The position numbers and the translations under genes are program-made. From Allokutzneria sp. A3M-2-11 16 (GTDB taxonomy: Bacteria > Actinomycetota > Actinomycetes > Mycobacteriales > Pseudonocardiaceae), in contig NZ_JANAVO010000001.1 of the NCBI RefSeq assembly GCF_024213555.1, positions 2,666,001 through 2,730,000 of the forward strand: a DNA stretch of 64,000 nucleotides. The letters run 5' to 3'. The notes under the pieces were generated by a model. That model saw nothing but the letters and a program-made list of their open reading frames with translations, made no database searches and was not told where the DNA came from. How positions within the stretch are numbered: position 1 is the stretch's first letter; every line of letters begins with the position of its first letter. Of the stretch, positions 51,876 to 61,447 are shown in pieces.

Positions 51876-51889
51876 CAGTTGCGGTGTTC

Positions 51890-51918
51890 GCGGCCCCTCG
51901 GCTTTGCCGGGGGGCCGC
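51890..51918 (+). terminator. Hairpin behind tRNA-Ala
   Basis: GCGGCCCCTCGG and CCGGGGGGCCGC form a 12-bp stem with one wobble and a 5-nt loop, 15 bases after the tRNA end. No T run. Confidence 0.65.
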
Positions 51919-52120
51919 TCCCGTTGTCCTTGTATCTGTCGGGGGAGCGACTCCCCCGGACCCCCTACGGTGCGGCGGCTTGCTGAATCGGCGTGGTTGC
52001 GTTGGTTGGGGACCTGGCGCGGGTGGGTTGTGGTTGCTGGGCGGCTGCTGTGTTGGGCAACCGGAGGGTGGGGGCGGGCGTCCTGATGGCGGTGGGTCGG
52101 CCAGCGGGGGGAGAGAGTCT

Positions 52121-52744
52121 GTGGCTGAGGGGGGCGCTGCGTCGGGGGTGCGGTGGATCGACGCGGGGAATCTGCCGGGGGACGTCGTGGAGCTGATCGA
52201 CGGTCTCGGGCCCGGTGAGGATTTGATCGTCATGCGGGATGGCGTCCCGGTCGCGGCGATTTCCAGCGCTCGTGGCTTAGTGGACGAGGCCGGTTTGCCG
52301 GAGGAGGGTGCCGAGCCACTGCTGATGGACTACGGCAACGTGACGGTTGTCGCTACGGCGATGAAGCTGTCGGCCGCGGCTCGTAGGTCGTTGTCCGCCG
52401 AGCTCGGTGCGGAGTACATCGTGCTGGACATGCACGCGGCGCCGAAGACGGCCGACGTGCTGTTGGTGCCGCCGGCCAGCCCGCAGTTGATTGGAAGCCT
52501 CCGGATGCTGTTCCCGAAGGCTCGCGTCGTCGTCGCCGAAATTGAGGACGAGGTCCTCGGGGTCAGCTATCACGGCCCGGTCCGCCGCATGCTCGACGCG
52601 GGCGCCGAGAACTACGTGGCCTCGACGTCCATCCCGAGTTTGGCCAAGCAGCTCGACCACGCCATCGCACAGCGCCACCAGATCACCGGTGGCGCGGCGC
52701 GACTGGAGGTCGAGCCCTCCCAGGGGCACCAATCCTTGGAATGA
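52121..52744 (+). CDS. Conserved hypothetical protein, 207 aa
   Basis: The GTG at 52121 has GGGGGGAGAG upstream. The protein is an ordered alpha/beta protein: 'LIDGLGPGEDLIVMRDGVPV', 'MDYGNVTVVATAMKLSAAAR', 'YIVLDMHAAPKTADVLLVPP' and 'VRRMLDAGAENYVASTSIPS'. The phrase 'RDGVPVAAIS' recalls short antitoxin-like strand pairs (Phd/YefM style), but the rest is different. The function is unknown. It starts 245 bases after tRNA-Ala and converges on the small gene at 52758. Confidence 0.7.
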   Translation: MAEGGAASGVRWIDAGNLPGDVVELIDGLGPGEDLIVMRDGVPVAAISSARGLVDEAGLPEEGAEPLLMDYGNVTVVATAMKLSAAARRSLSAELGAEYIVLDMHAAPKTADVLLVPPASPQLIGSLRMLFPKARVVVAEIEDEVLGVSYHGPVRRMLDAGAENYVASTSIPSLAKQLDHAIAQRHQITGGAARLEVEPSQGHQSLE

Positions 52745-52757
52745 CTTGTGGTTGGAT

Positions 52758-53024
52758 TCAACGCGGGTTGTAGTACTTCTTGCCGTTCATGGTGATCGCG
52801 ACCCCGTAGAACTTGTACTCGCGAGGCCACTTGCACTTCACCCACCCATCCGGCTTGACGTCCAGCCATTCGACGCAGTTGGTGCTGAAGTGCTCGATGA
52901 CGATACTCGATGCGGTCGACTTGCAGTTGTTGGTGACAATGACCGTCTGGGTGACGATTCCAACGCTGGCGTCGACCTTCATGCATTTCAGGGCGGCCAG
53001 AGCAGAGTTTCGGGAGAACGCCAA
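52758..53024 (-). CDS. Small cysteine-containing protein, 88 aa
   Basis: A TTG start at 53024 follows AAGGA. The residues 'VDASVGIVTQTVIVTNNCKS' and 'SIVIEHFSTNCVEWLDVKPD' give alternating strands with four cysteines. The N-terminus lacks a clear signal peptide. It could be a secreted protein whose signal is lost or read in another frame. I do not recognise it. Lower GC than its neighbours suggests foreign origin. Confidence 0.5.
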   Translation of the reverse strand: MAFSRNSALAALKCMKVDASVGIVTQTVIVTNNCKSTASSIVIEHFSTNCVEWLDVKPDGWVKCKWPREYKFYGVAITMNGKKYYNPR

Positions 53025-53227
53025 CGGGGGATTTCCTTTCTGGAATGCCAGAGAGTCTGAAGGTCTGCGGAACTTTAACAGGGCGAAGTGCCTTCAGTGG
53101 AAGCACAGTTTCTTATGTTGAACCTTGAGGTTTCGGGTGGGGGCGAAATTTGTGCGGTGGCGGCAACCGGAAGCGGGTCGGGGCTCGTACTCAGGGGCGA
53201 CGAGTCCGTTGCGGCGAAGGATGAAGA

Positions 53228-53596
53228 ATGTTTTCTCGGGTTATTGGGCGTGGTGTGGCCGGTGTGGTGGTGGGGGCCGCGCTGCTGGCGGTCGCGCCTG
53301 CGGCTTCGGCGGCGGCGCGGCACTGCAGCGCTTGGGGGCCGGGCGGGTTCTGGCCCGCGGATCTGAAGGTGTGCGCTTCCGCGTCCGGCACCAAGATCAG
53401 CGGCACCGGGCAGGTCAGGAACACGGCGAACGGCGCGATCGTGTGGATTCAGGCCGTGAACCTGTCGACCGGCAAGAAGTACGGCACTCACGCGGGGAAG
53501 AGCCTTTCGGTGAGCGTGCCGAAGGGCAGCTACCAGGTGGACTTCTACCGCGGTGACGGGAAGGGCGTCGTCAGGACTCCCACGTTCAAGGTCTGA
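53228..53596 (+). CDS. Secreted small protein, 122 aa
   Basis: The ATG at 53228 follows AAGGA. Residues 1-29 are a Sec signal ('GVVVGAALLAVAPAASAAA'). The mature ~93 residues form a beta-rich domain with two cysteines ('HCSAWGPGGFWPADLKVC') and regular strand-turn patterns ('TGQVRNTANGAIVWIQAVN', 'GKSLSVSVPKGSYQVDFY'). The fold may be immunoglobulin-like; the function is unknown. A strong hairpin separates it from the PKS gene. Confidence 0.7.
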   Translation: MFSRVIGRGVAGVVVGAALLAVAPAASAAARHCSAWGPGGFWPADLKVCASASGTKISGTGQVRNTANGAIVWIQAVNLSTGKKYGTHAGKSLSVSVPKGSYQVDFYRGDGKGVVRTPTFKV

Positions 53597-53605
53597 CCGC
53601 GCCTG

Positions 53606-53639
53606 CCGGGCGGTGGGATCGGAACATCCCACCGCCCGG
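53606..53639. terminator. 14-bp perfect hairpin between convergent genes
   Basis: CCGGGCGGTGGGAT and ATCCCACCGCCCGG with a 6-nt loop lie between the stop of the secreted protein (53596, +) and the stop of the PKS gene (53649, -). Likely bidirectional terminator. Confidence 0.8.
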
Positions 53640-53648
53640 AAAGCAGGC

Positions 53649-56600
53649 TCAGGTGGGGAGTTCTCCCTTCAGGAACGCGACGATGCCCGCCCACAGCGCG
53701 GGCCACGCGTCGTGGCTGTGGTCGATGTCGTGGCCGAACCCGGGCACCATGACAAGTTCGGCGGGAAGGCCGAGCGCGTGTGCCCGCTCGGCGAGTTCGC
53801 GTGCGTGATCCGGTGACACCAGCTCGTCGGCCGCGCCGTGCACGATGTGCAGTGGCGTTGTGACGATGTCGAGGGAGGCGAGGGGCTGCCGTTCCTTTGC
53901 GGCGAAATGGATGTCGATCTCGTCCCAGCCGGTTTTGGCGCCTAATCTCAGCGGCGAATTGTCGGGACGCACCGCACGTTCTGTAGCCGCATAGCGAACC
54001 GGGTCGTAGAAACCCATGAGCAGCGCGGCTCGCTGCCATTGCATCGGGGATCGCGACAGCGCCAACAGCGCCGAGTACGCGCCGCGGCTCGTGCCCAGGA
54101 TGTTCACGCGTGATGCGTCGATCTCGGGTAGTTGAGCCAAATAGCGAGCCGCGGCAACGACGTCGTCGACATCGCGATCGCCCAGGCTCGCGCGTGCGGA
54201 GAACTCCTCCCCATGCCCGGGTGCGCCGCGTTGGTCGACGGTGAACACGGCGAATCCGGCCGCCACAAGAGGTGCATGCTCGTGCACGCGCACGCGGCGT
54301 CCCTCGGAGTCGAGGGCGCCCCCGGTGTCGGCGGTGCACACGACGACCGCCGGGTGCGGCCCAGAACTAGGCGGCAGGCTCAGGTGACCGTAGAAGGTCG
54401 TGCCGTCGAACGACACCAGCTCGTGCTGCACGAGCCAGTCGCGCGTCGCGGGCTTCGCCGCCGGAGCCTGGTCGAGCGCGTCGGCGACCAGCTCCACGAC
54501 TCCGGAGACCGTGACGTTCTGTTGCAGCTTGACGATCGGGAGCGACACGTCGAGTTCGTTCTGGATGAGCGTCTTCAGCTCGACCCCCATCAGCGAGTCG
54601 ATCGTGATGGCCTGCGCGCCCGCGAGTTGCTCGCCGGACAAGCCGGTGACGCGTGCCAGAAGTCGCTCCATGAGCTCCGGTAGCAGTGCCATCCGCTCCT
54701 CACGGGTGGCGGCCCGGAGCCGTTCTGGCACCGAAGCGTCACCGGCGCCGACTCGTGCCTGCACGAGCGACGAGAAGCGCGGTAGCGCGGCCAGGTGCGG
54801 GTTGGCCTCGGCCCAGCGGTCCCAGCGCATGCCGCCGACCGATGCTTCGACCGGGTTGGTGCGCAGCAGCGTCTCCAGCTCGGCCAGCAGGCGCGCGGGC
54901 GGTAGGTCCACGTTGCCGTGGCGTCGCAGGTTGTTGCCCACCATGTCGTAGCGAGCCGCGATGCCGACCTCGGCGACGGCGCCCCAGTTCACGCTGATCG
55001 CGGGCAAGCCCCGCGCTCGCCGGAAGCGCGCCAATCCGTTCAAGAACTCGTTGGCGGCGGCGTATGGACCGACCGCCGAAGCCCCGAGCTGCGATGCCAT
55101 CGACGAGAACAGCACGAAGAAATCGAGTTGGTCACCCTCGGTCTCCAGGTGCAGGTTCCAGGCGCCGTCCGCCTTGGGCGCGGTCGCGGTCAGGAACCGC
55201 TCGGCTGTGGTGACGGACATGAGCGCGTCATCGAAGACCGCGGCGGAGTGCACAACACCGCGCAGCGGCGGCATTTCACGTCGTGCTCTGGCCAGCGCGT
55301 CGGCGAGCGCTTCGCGCCGGGAGACATCGGCCTTCCCGACGCGGACCTCGACGCCGCGCTCGCGCAAGTCGCGGACCACGTCCTCGGCCTCCGTCGAGGC
55401 GATGCCTCGCCTGCCGATAAGGAGCAGGTGGCGCGCGCCCCGATCCGCCAGCCACTGGGCCACCGCGAGCCCGAAGCCGCTGAGCCCGCCGGTGACCACG
55501 TACGTGCCGTCAGCGGTGAGCGGCAGTGTCGGCATCGAGCGCGCGGGTACCCGGACCGCTTCGCCCGCCATCTTCACGACGATCTTGCCGATGTGCTCGC
55601 GGCGCGCCATCGTGCGGAATGCCGAGTCCAGCTCGTCGGCTCGCACTTCAACTACCGGGAGCGGTGCGAAAGCGCGCTCGTCGTAGCGCCGCGCGAGCTC
55701 GCGCATGTAGTGCTGCGTGAGCTCCGGGCGCAGGTGCACCATCTGGTCGTAGTCGAAGGAGTGGAACGAGATCGAGCGGTTGAACGCACCGAGGCGCAGC
55801 TTGCGGTCGGCGGCCAGATCCGCCTTGCCCAACTCGACGAAACGCCCGAACGGGCGCAGCAGGCCCAGGCTCTTCTCCAGGATCTCGCCGGGAATGGAGT
55901 TGAGCACGACGTCCACGCCTTCGCCGTCGGTCCAGGAGAGCACGTCGTCGACGAAGGCGGTCGAGCGCGAGTCGGAGACTCCGGCAACTCCTTCGCCGAG
56001 AAGGAAATCGCGTCGTTCGGCGCTACCCGCGGTCGCGAAAACCTTGGCGCCCAACCACTGTGCGACGCGGATCGCGGCCAGCCCGACACCGCCCGCACCG
56101 GAATGCACGAGCACCCGTTCACCTGGCCGCACGTTCGCGACGTGCATCAGCGCGGTGTAAGCGGTCAACGCGGGGAACAGCGACGCGGCCTCCGCGAACG
56201 AGAGCGCGGCGGGTTTCTTGGCCACGTGCACCTGATCGAGCGTCGCGTGCGAGGCGAACAGATCCCGGCTGAGCGCGAAAACCTGGTCCCCAGCGCGGAA
56301 TTCCTCCACCTCGCTGCCGATCCGCACCACGGTGCCGGAGCACTCGATTCCGAGCGCGGTCTCCGAGTGGGTGTTCTCCATCGCCACGCGGGGCAACAGA
56401 CCCATCGCTTTCGACAGGTCCTTGAAGTTCAGGCCCGTGTGCTCGATGGCGATCTCGATCTCGTGCGGCTCGGGCGCTCGCCGCGCGCTCCCGATGAAGC
56501 CCAGGTTGCCGAGGCCAATTCCGCTTGTGTGCAGCCGAATCGGTGTCGAACCGCTCTCCACTGTCATGTGGTGCAAGGGAGAGAGCGCGCCCGCGCGTTC

Positions 56601-59600
56601 CAAGCGCCGGACGAAGCGCTCGCTGCCGCGCAGCACCACGTCTTCGGTTCCCTGGTGGGTGAGTTCGTCGACGACCGCGTGGCTCATCTCCGTGGTGTCG
56701 ATGAGCCTGCAATGCAATTCCGGCCGCTCGGCACACACAACGCGACCAAATCCCCACAACGATGCCGCGAAGGGGTCCGCTTCCTGCGCGCCGTTGGTCA
56801 CAACGAAAAGCGCGACGGTCGGAAGTGCCTGAACCAGCGACAGCAGTGGTACACAAGGCGAACACGCCGTCTCGTTCGCGGCATCCGTCTCGTGGACGAA
56901 GACCACTCCACGGCATTCGGGCCAGTCGCCCTCGGGCATCACGCGCAGCACCTGGCCACCTCGTTCGGCCAGACCGCGCTCGATGCCCGCACTCAGCTCT
57001 GATGAACCGATGACAATCCAGTTGCCTTCTGCGTGGCCAGTTTCGGTGAGTTCATCACGCAGCCATGCGTGCTCGTAGTAGAGATCATGCGTCTCGTCGG
57101 GAGCCGTCACATCTGTCAAGACCTGCGCCCGCACGCCGATCAGCTCCGCAACGACCTCGCCGTCGTCGGTGATCAGTGTGAGATCGCCTTCCACGCGGTC
57201 TTCCGTTGTGCTGCGCCGATTCCGGCCGTGGACCCAGAGGGTCTTGCCGGGTGATCGGTAGAAGCGCACCTCGGCGACGCGAACCGGCACGAACGTCGAC
57301 GACGGCGCGAGTCCCGCGAGCATCGCCTGGAAGGCGGCGTCGAGCAGGGCCGGGTGCAGGCGGTGCCCAGTGGTGTCGACCGTGTCGACGTCGAGTTCGG
57401 CGATGATCTCGCCGGTGTCGTCCCGGCACCACAACCGGTCGAGCGCGCGGAAAGCCGGGCCGTAGTCGAGACCCATCCGCGTCAGGCGGGCGTAGATCTC
57501 GTCGTGCCCGACCTCGACGAGTGATTCGGTCACCGGCTCGCCGCGCGGGGTCGGAGGCGTGGCATCGGCCAGCGGCGAGTGGCTGAGACTGGCGTGCAGG
57601 GTGAACGCCGTGTCGTCCTTGGCACGTCGGCTGTGCAACGTGATCTCGCGCAGCTCCGGGTCGTGACTGGAACGCAGCGTCGTGACCGACCCGGGCTCAA
57701 GGACGAGAGTGCGGTGGAACGCGACGTTCTCCAACACGCACGGCTCGTCGTCGTCGAACAGGGCGAGTGCCGCCTCGATGTATCCCGCGCCAGGAAAGAC
57801 AATGGTGTCGGCGATGCGGTGATCGGCCAGGTAGGGGAAGGCGGACGTGGTCAGCTCGGTTTCCCGGGTGGGAACGGGCGCCGGGATCGTGCGAGCGGCC
57901 ATCCGCCAACCGTCCGTGCCCAACCGTGTCGACCGGGAGCTCTCGGACTCGACCCAGTGGCGCTCGCGCTGCCAGGGATACGTCGGCAGGCCGATGTGCT
58001 CGCGCGGACCTGGATGCACGCGCTCCCAGGCCACTTGGCCGCCCGCCGCGTACACGGCTCCGAGTGTTTCCCGCACCATCTGGCCTTCGGGGCGGTCGCG
58101 GCGCAGTGAGGCGAGCACCGTTGCGGGATTTCGCTTGCCCACCAACGCTTCGCCGATCGCCGGTGCCAGCACAGGATGCGGTCCGACCTCAAGCACGATG
58201 CCCGGTTCCAGGTCCAGGAGGTGATCCACAGCCTCGGCGAACCGCACCGGCTCGCGCACGTTCCGCCACCAGTACTCGGCGTCGAACTCGGTGCCCTCCA
58301 TGCGCTTGCCGGTCACCGTGGAGAACAGCGGCACCACGGCCGGGCGCGGCCGGATGTCGCGCAGAGCCATCAGCAGGGGTTCGCGGATCTCGTCCATGTG
58401 GTGGCTGTGGTAGGCCACTTCCACCCGCAGCATCTTGGCGAACACCTCGGCCTCGCACAGGCGGGCCTCGACGACCTCCAGCGCGTCACGATCACCCGCG
58501 AGCGTCGTCGCGGTCGGGCTGTTCATCGCCGCGACGCAGACCCGGTCGACGAGATACGGCTCCAGCTCCTCGGCGGACAGGCCCACCGCGAGCATTGCGC
58601 CGCGGCCCGCCAACCGCGCCTGTTGGTTGGCCCGATGGAAGCTGACTGCCAACGCGTCTTCCAGCGAGTACACGCCCGCGGCGTAGGCGGCAGCCACTTC
58701 TCCGACGCTGTGGCCGACGATGGCCAACGGCTCGCAACCCCACGACTTCCAGAGCTCGGTGAGTCCCGCCTGCACGACGAAGTTGCCGATCTGCGCGAAC
58801 AGCGTCTCGGTCAGGCGCGAGTTTGCCTTGTCGCGCTTGAACTCCTCGGCGATCGACACTCCGAACTTCGCGAGGATGCGATCACATTCGGTTACGACCG
58901 CGGCGAATACGGGTTCCTCGCGAAGCAACTCGCGTCCCATGCCCCACCACTGCGGACCCATACCGGTGTAGACGAAAGCGATCTCCGTGGGCCGCACCGG
59001 CTCGTCCGGGATCTCAAGCGTGCGCAGCTTTTCCGCCGCGTGCGCTGCCTTGTCGGCGACAACGAAGGCGCGCAACGAGTGGTGCTCGCGGTCTCGGCCT
59101 GCCGCGCGACACACCTGACGAAGCGTTGGAGCCTCTGGCTTTTCGAGCAGTTCGGCGTATTCGTCAGCGAGCGCGCGCAACGCGCCAGGGCTGCGCGCCG
59201 AGATCGGCAAGAGCAGCGGCTCGTCGCGGAAGTCCGTTGGTGACAACGGTTCCTGCGGTGGCGCCTGCTCCAGCACAGCGTGCGCGTTGGTGCCACCGAA
59301 CCCGAAGGAGTTCACGCCCGCGCGGCGCGGGCCACCCTCCGATTCGAATGCCACGAGCTCGGTGGGAACGCGCAGGGGAAGCGTCTCGAACGAGATGTTC
59401 GGGTTGGGGCGTTCGAAGTGCAGGTGCGGCGGGATGAGGCCGTTGTCCAGGCAGAGCGCGGCTTTGATCAGCCCCGCGACACCGGCCGCGGCCTCCAGGT
59501 GCCCGATGTTCGGCTTCACCGAGCTGATCCAGTGCTTCTCGGGCGAATCGCCGAGCACTTCGCCGATCGCGTTGGCCTCAATGGGATCGCCGACCGCGGT

Positions 59601-60542
59601 GCCGGTGCCGTGCGCCTCGAAGTAGCCGATCGAACCGGGTTCGACGCCCGCGCGCCGACACGCTTCGCGGACCACGGCGCGCTGCGATTCCGCGCTCGGC
59701 ACGGTGATTCCAGGTGTGCGGCCGTCCTGGTTGACAGCGGTGCCACGGACGACCGCGTAGATGCGGTCCCCGTCGCGCTGGGCGCTGGACAGCGGCTTGA
59801 GCACCACGAGCCCGGCACCCTCGCCGCGCGCGTAACCGTTGGCACGGTGGTCGAAAGCCTTGCTGCGCCCGTCCGGAGACAGGAACTGCCCCTTGGACAT
59901 CACCACCGTCGTCGTGGGGTGGAGCATCACGTTCACTCCGCCGGTCACGGCGATATCGCACTCGCCGTTCGCGATCGCGGTGCAGGCGTAGTGCAAGGCG
60001 ACCAGCGACGACGAACAGGCCGTGTCGAGCGTAATGCACGGACCACGCCAGTCGAAGGTGTAGGCCAGCCGGGCGGACAGCATGGTCAGGCTGGCCCCCG
60101 TCGCCGTGTGCGAGCTGATCAGCTCGCGATTGGACTCGGCGAACTGGAGGTGCATGGCGTCGACCACGAATCCGCCGAGGTATGTGCCGACGTTCTTGCC
60201 TTCGAGTGCGGTGGGTGGGATGCCCGCGTCTTCAAGCGCTTCCCACGCCACCTCCAGTAACAGGCGCTGCTGCGGGTCCAGCGGGGCCGCTTCGCGTGGC
60301 GTCATGCCGAAGAAGCCCGCGTCGAAGCGGTCGACGGGGGCGTCGAGGAAGCCGCCCTGGCGCACGAACATCCGCCCCGGGGTCGCCGGATCGGGGTCGA
60401 AGTACAGGTCAGGACGCCAGCGGTCCGGAGGTATGTCCCCGATCGCGTCGGTGCCCGAGGTGAGCAGGTCCCAGAAACCACGCGGATCGGCGACCCCACC
60501 GGGAAAACGGCAGCCGATGCCCACGATGGCGATTGGTTGCAA
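53649..60542 (-). CDS. Reducing type I polyketide synthase fused to an alpha/beta hydrolase, 2297 aa
   Basis: One complete module. KS (~3-425): Cys176 in 'DTACSSS', His311 in 'EAHGTGT', His348 in 'NIGH'. AT (~520-820): 'GHSVGE' with Ser612 and 'YHSHHM'. DH (~895-1145): His908 in 'LADHRI', Asp1068 in 'HPALLDAAF'. A structural KR half, then ER (~1340-1655, 'HSGAGGVGLAA'). KR (~1678-1860): 'GGLSGFG', 'SSMASQ', 'YAAAN'. ACP: Ser1983 in 'IDSLM'. C-terminal hydrolase (~2035-2297): 'LGTSRGAYS' Ser2152, Asp2239 ('AADE'), His2271 ('GFGHDIDH'). KS-to-ACP order equals Mas-like iterative enzymes, so a fully reduced, possibly methyl-branched chain is expected, released by the hydrolase. TTG 60542 after GGAGG is the chosen start. 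Confidence 0.9.
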   Translation of the reverse strand: MQPIAIVGIGCRFPGGVADPRGFWDLLTSGTDAIGDIPPDRWRPDLYFDPDPATPGRMFVRQGGFLDAPVDRFDAGFFGMTPREAAPLDPQQRLLLEVAWEALEDAGIPPTALEGKNVGTYLGGFVVDAMHLQFAESNRELISSHTATGASLTMLSARLAYTFDWRGPCITLDTACSSSLVALHYACTAIANGECDIAVTGGVNVMLHPTTTVVMSKGQFLSPDGRSKAFDHRANGYARGEGAGLVVLKPLSSAQRDGDRIYAVVRGTAVNQDGRTPGITVPSAESQRAVVREACRRAGVEPGSIGYFEAHGTGTAVGDPIEANAIGEVLGDSPEKHWISSVKPNIGHLEAAAGVAGLIKAALCLDNGLIPPHLHFERPNPNISFETLPLRVPTELVAFESEGGPRRAGVNSFGFGGTNAHAVLEQAPPQEPLSPTDFRDEPLLLPISARSPGALRALADEYAELLEKPEAPTLRQVCRAAGRDREHHSLRAFVVADKAAHAAEKLRTLEIPDEPVRPTEIAFVYTGMGPQWWGMGRELLREEPVFAAVVTECDRILAKFGVSIAEEFKRDKANSRLTETLFAQIGNFVVQAGLTELWKSWGCEPLAIVGHSVGEVAAAYAAGVYSLEDALAVSFHRANQQARLAGRGAMLAVGLSAEELEPYLVDRVCVAAMNSPTATTLAGDRDALEVVEARLCEAEVFAKMLRVEVAYHSHHMDEIREPLLMALRDIRPRPAVVPLFSTVTGKRMEGTEFDAEYWWRNVREPVRFAEAVDHLLDLEPGIVLEVGPHPVLAPAIGEALVGKRNPATVLASLRRDRPEGQMVRETLGAVYAAGGQVAWERVHPGPREHIGLPTYPWQRERHWVESESSRSTRLGTDGWRMAARTIPAPVPTRETELTTSAFPYLADHRIADTIVFPGAGYIEAALALFDDDEPCVLENVAFHRTLVLEPGSVTTLRSSHDPELREITLHSRRAKDDTAFTLHASLSHSPLADATPPTPRGEPVTESLVEVGHDEIYARLTRMGLDYGPAFRALDRLWCRDDTGEIIAELDVDTVDTTGHRLHPALLDAAFQAMLAGLAPSSTFVPVRVAEVRFYRSPGKTLWVHGRNRRSTTEDRVEGDLTLITDDGEVVAELIGVRAQVLTDVTAPDETHDLYYEHAWLRDELTETGHAEGNWIVIGSSELSAGIERGLAERGGQVLRVMPEGDWPECRGVVFVHETDAANETACSPCVPLLSLVQALPTVALFVVTNGAQEADPFAASLWGFGRVVCAERPELHCRLIDTTEMSHAVVDELTHQGTEDVVLRGSERFVRRLERAGALSPLHHMTVESGSTPIRLHTSGIGLGNLGFIGSARRAPEPHEIEIAIEHTGLNFKDLSKAMGLLPRVAMENTHSETALGIECSGTVVRIGSEVEEFRAGDQVFALSRDLFASHATLDQVHVAKKPAALSFAEAASLFPALTAYTALMHVANVRPGERVLVHSGAGGVGLAAIRVAQWLGAKVFATAGSAERRDFLLGEGVAGVSDSRSTAFVDDVLSWTDGEGVDVVLNSIPGEILEKSLGLLRPFGRFVELGKADLAADRKLRLGAFNRSISFHSFDYDQMVHLRPELTQHYMRELARRYDERAFAPLPVVEVRADELDSAFRTMARREHIGKIVVKMAGEAVRVPARSMPTLPLTADGTYVVTGGLSGFGLAVAQWLADRGARHLLLIGRRGIASTEAEDVVRDLRERGVEVRVGKADVSRREALADALARARREMPPLRGVVHSAAVFDDALMSVTTAERFLTATAPKADGAWNLHLETEGDQLDFFVLFSSMASQLGASAVGPYAAANEFLNGLARFRRARGLPAISVNWGAVAEVGIAARYDMVGNNLRRHGNVDLPPARLLAELETLLRTNPVEASVGGMRWDRWAEANPHLAALPRFSSLVQARVGAGDASVPERLRAATREERMALLPELMERLLARVTGLSGEQLAGAQAITIDSLMGVELKTLIQNELDVSLPIVKLQQNVTVSGVVELVADALDQAPAAKPATRDWLVQHELVSFDGTTFYGHLSLPPSSGPHPAVVVCTADTGGALDSEGRRVRVHEHAPLVAAGFAVFTVDQRGAPGHGEEFSARASLGDRDVDDVVAAARYLAQLPEIDASRVNILGTSRGAYSALLALSRSPMQWQRAALLMGFYDPVRYAATERAVRPDNSPLRLGAKTGWDEIDIHFAAKERQPLASLDIVTTPLHIVHGAADELVSPDHARELAERAHALGLPAELVMVPGFGHDIDHSHDAWPALWAGIVAFLKGELPT

Positions 60543-60570
60543 GGAGATCCTCCAAACGGATGCACGCTTC

Positions 60571-60596
60571 AATCGGATTTATCCATGAATCGGATT
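60571..60596. promoter_or_regulatory. AATCGGATT direct repeats between PKS and TetR
   Basis: AATCGGATT at 60571-60579 and again at 60588-60596 (17-bp period) enclose a GATTTAT-CC-ATGAATC near-palindrome. It lies between the divergent PKS and TetR genes and is the likely operator. Confidence 0.55.
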
Positions 60597-60652
60597 GACC
60601 GCTGTATCGTTCAGAGCCCTGAGGAAGCCGTCAAGACCGCTGGAGCACGCAT

Positions 60653-61276
60653 ATGCCGAAAGGACCGACGAAACGTCGCCCGGAGACCCAGGCGCGCCTA
60701 CAGGAGGCCGCTCGCCAGGTCTTCGCCGAAGTCGGCTTCCACGGCGCGACCATCAGCGACATCAGCGAGCGCGCGGGCTACACCAACGGCGCGTTCTACT
60801 CCAACTACGCCAACAAGGACGAGCTGTTCCTCGCCCTCGTCGACGCGAACGCCGAGCGCGTGCGCGAACAGCTGCAGCAGCGGATCGAGACGCTCAACGC
60901 CAGCGACCTGACCCTCGACCGGATCGCCGAGCTGTTCGCCATGGTCCAGCCCGAAGACCAGCAGTGGTTTCTGATCAGCACCGAGTTCACCCTGCACGCG
61001 ATCCGCCACCCCGACGTGGCCCGCCGCTTCGCCGAGCACAAGGCGAACCTGCGTGCCGAGCTCGTCACGGTCATGGAGACGGCGTTCGCCCGCACCGGGC
61101 GCGCGGCGTCGGTCGACCTCGGCGACCTCGTCCGGCTCCTCATCGCCATCCGCGAAGGCAGCCTCAGGCAGAGCTTCGTCGAGCCCGACGAGCTGCCGCC
61201 CGGACACCTCGAACGCGCCTTCTGGCCCCTGCTCTTCAACGCCGTCACCACCCCCGTGGAGGGCGCTCAGGCATGA
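60653..61276 (+). CDS. TetR family regulator of the PKS, 207 aa
   Basis: Helix-turn-helix at ~14-60 ('QARLQEAARQVFAEVGFHGA', 'SDISERAGYTNGAFYSNYAN'), the AcrR-like type, then a helical ligand domain. It diverges from the PKS across 110 bp that carry repeated AATCGGATT words, so it probably represses the PKS and itself. A fatty acyl or polyketide ligand is plausible but not shown. Confidence 0.9.
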   Translation: MPKGPTKRRPETQARLQEAARQVFAEVGFHGATISDISERAGYTNGAFYSNYANKDELFLALVDANAERVREQLQQRIETLNASDLTLDRIAELFAMVQPEDQQWFLISTEFTLHAIRHPDVARRFAEHKANLRAELVTVMETAFARTGRAASVDLGDLVRLLIAIREGSLRQSFVEPDELPPGHLERAFWPLLFNAVTTPVEGAQA

Positions 61277-61447
61277 TGGCGGAGGCAGTTCGTCATCGTC
61301 CCGTGGGCAGTTGATCGCTGAGCGGAAGTGCGTGAACTTGCTTAGATATCTTTGTGTCGCTTCGACGACGAGCGGGTCACGGCGGAAATAAAGGTGTAAC
61401 CCGATGAAGGCGACCTCCGAATGTACGACTGAATCGGAGGTCATCAC

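Noticed and set aside
54918-57002. 694-codon plus-strand open frame inside the PKS
   Set aside because: Antisense of ER/KR domains with full catalytic motifs on the other strand.
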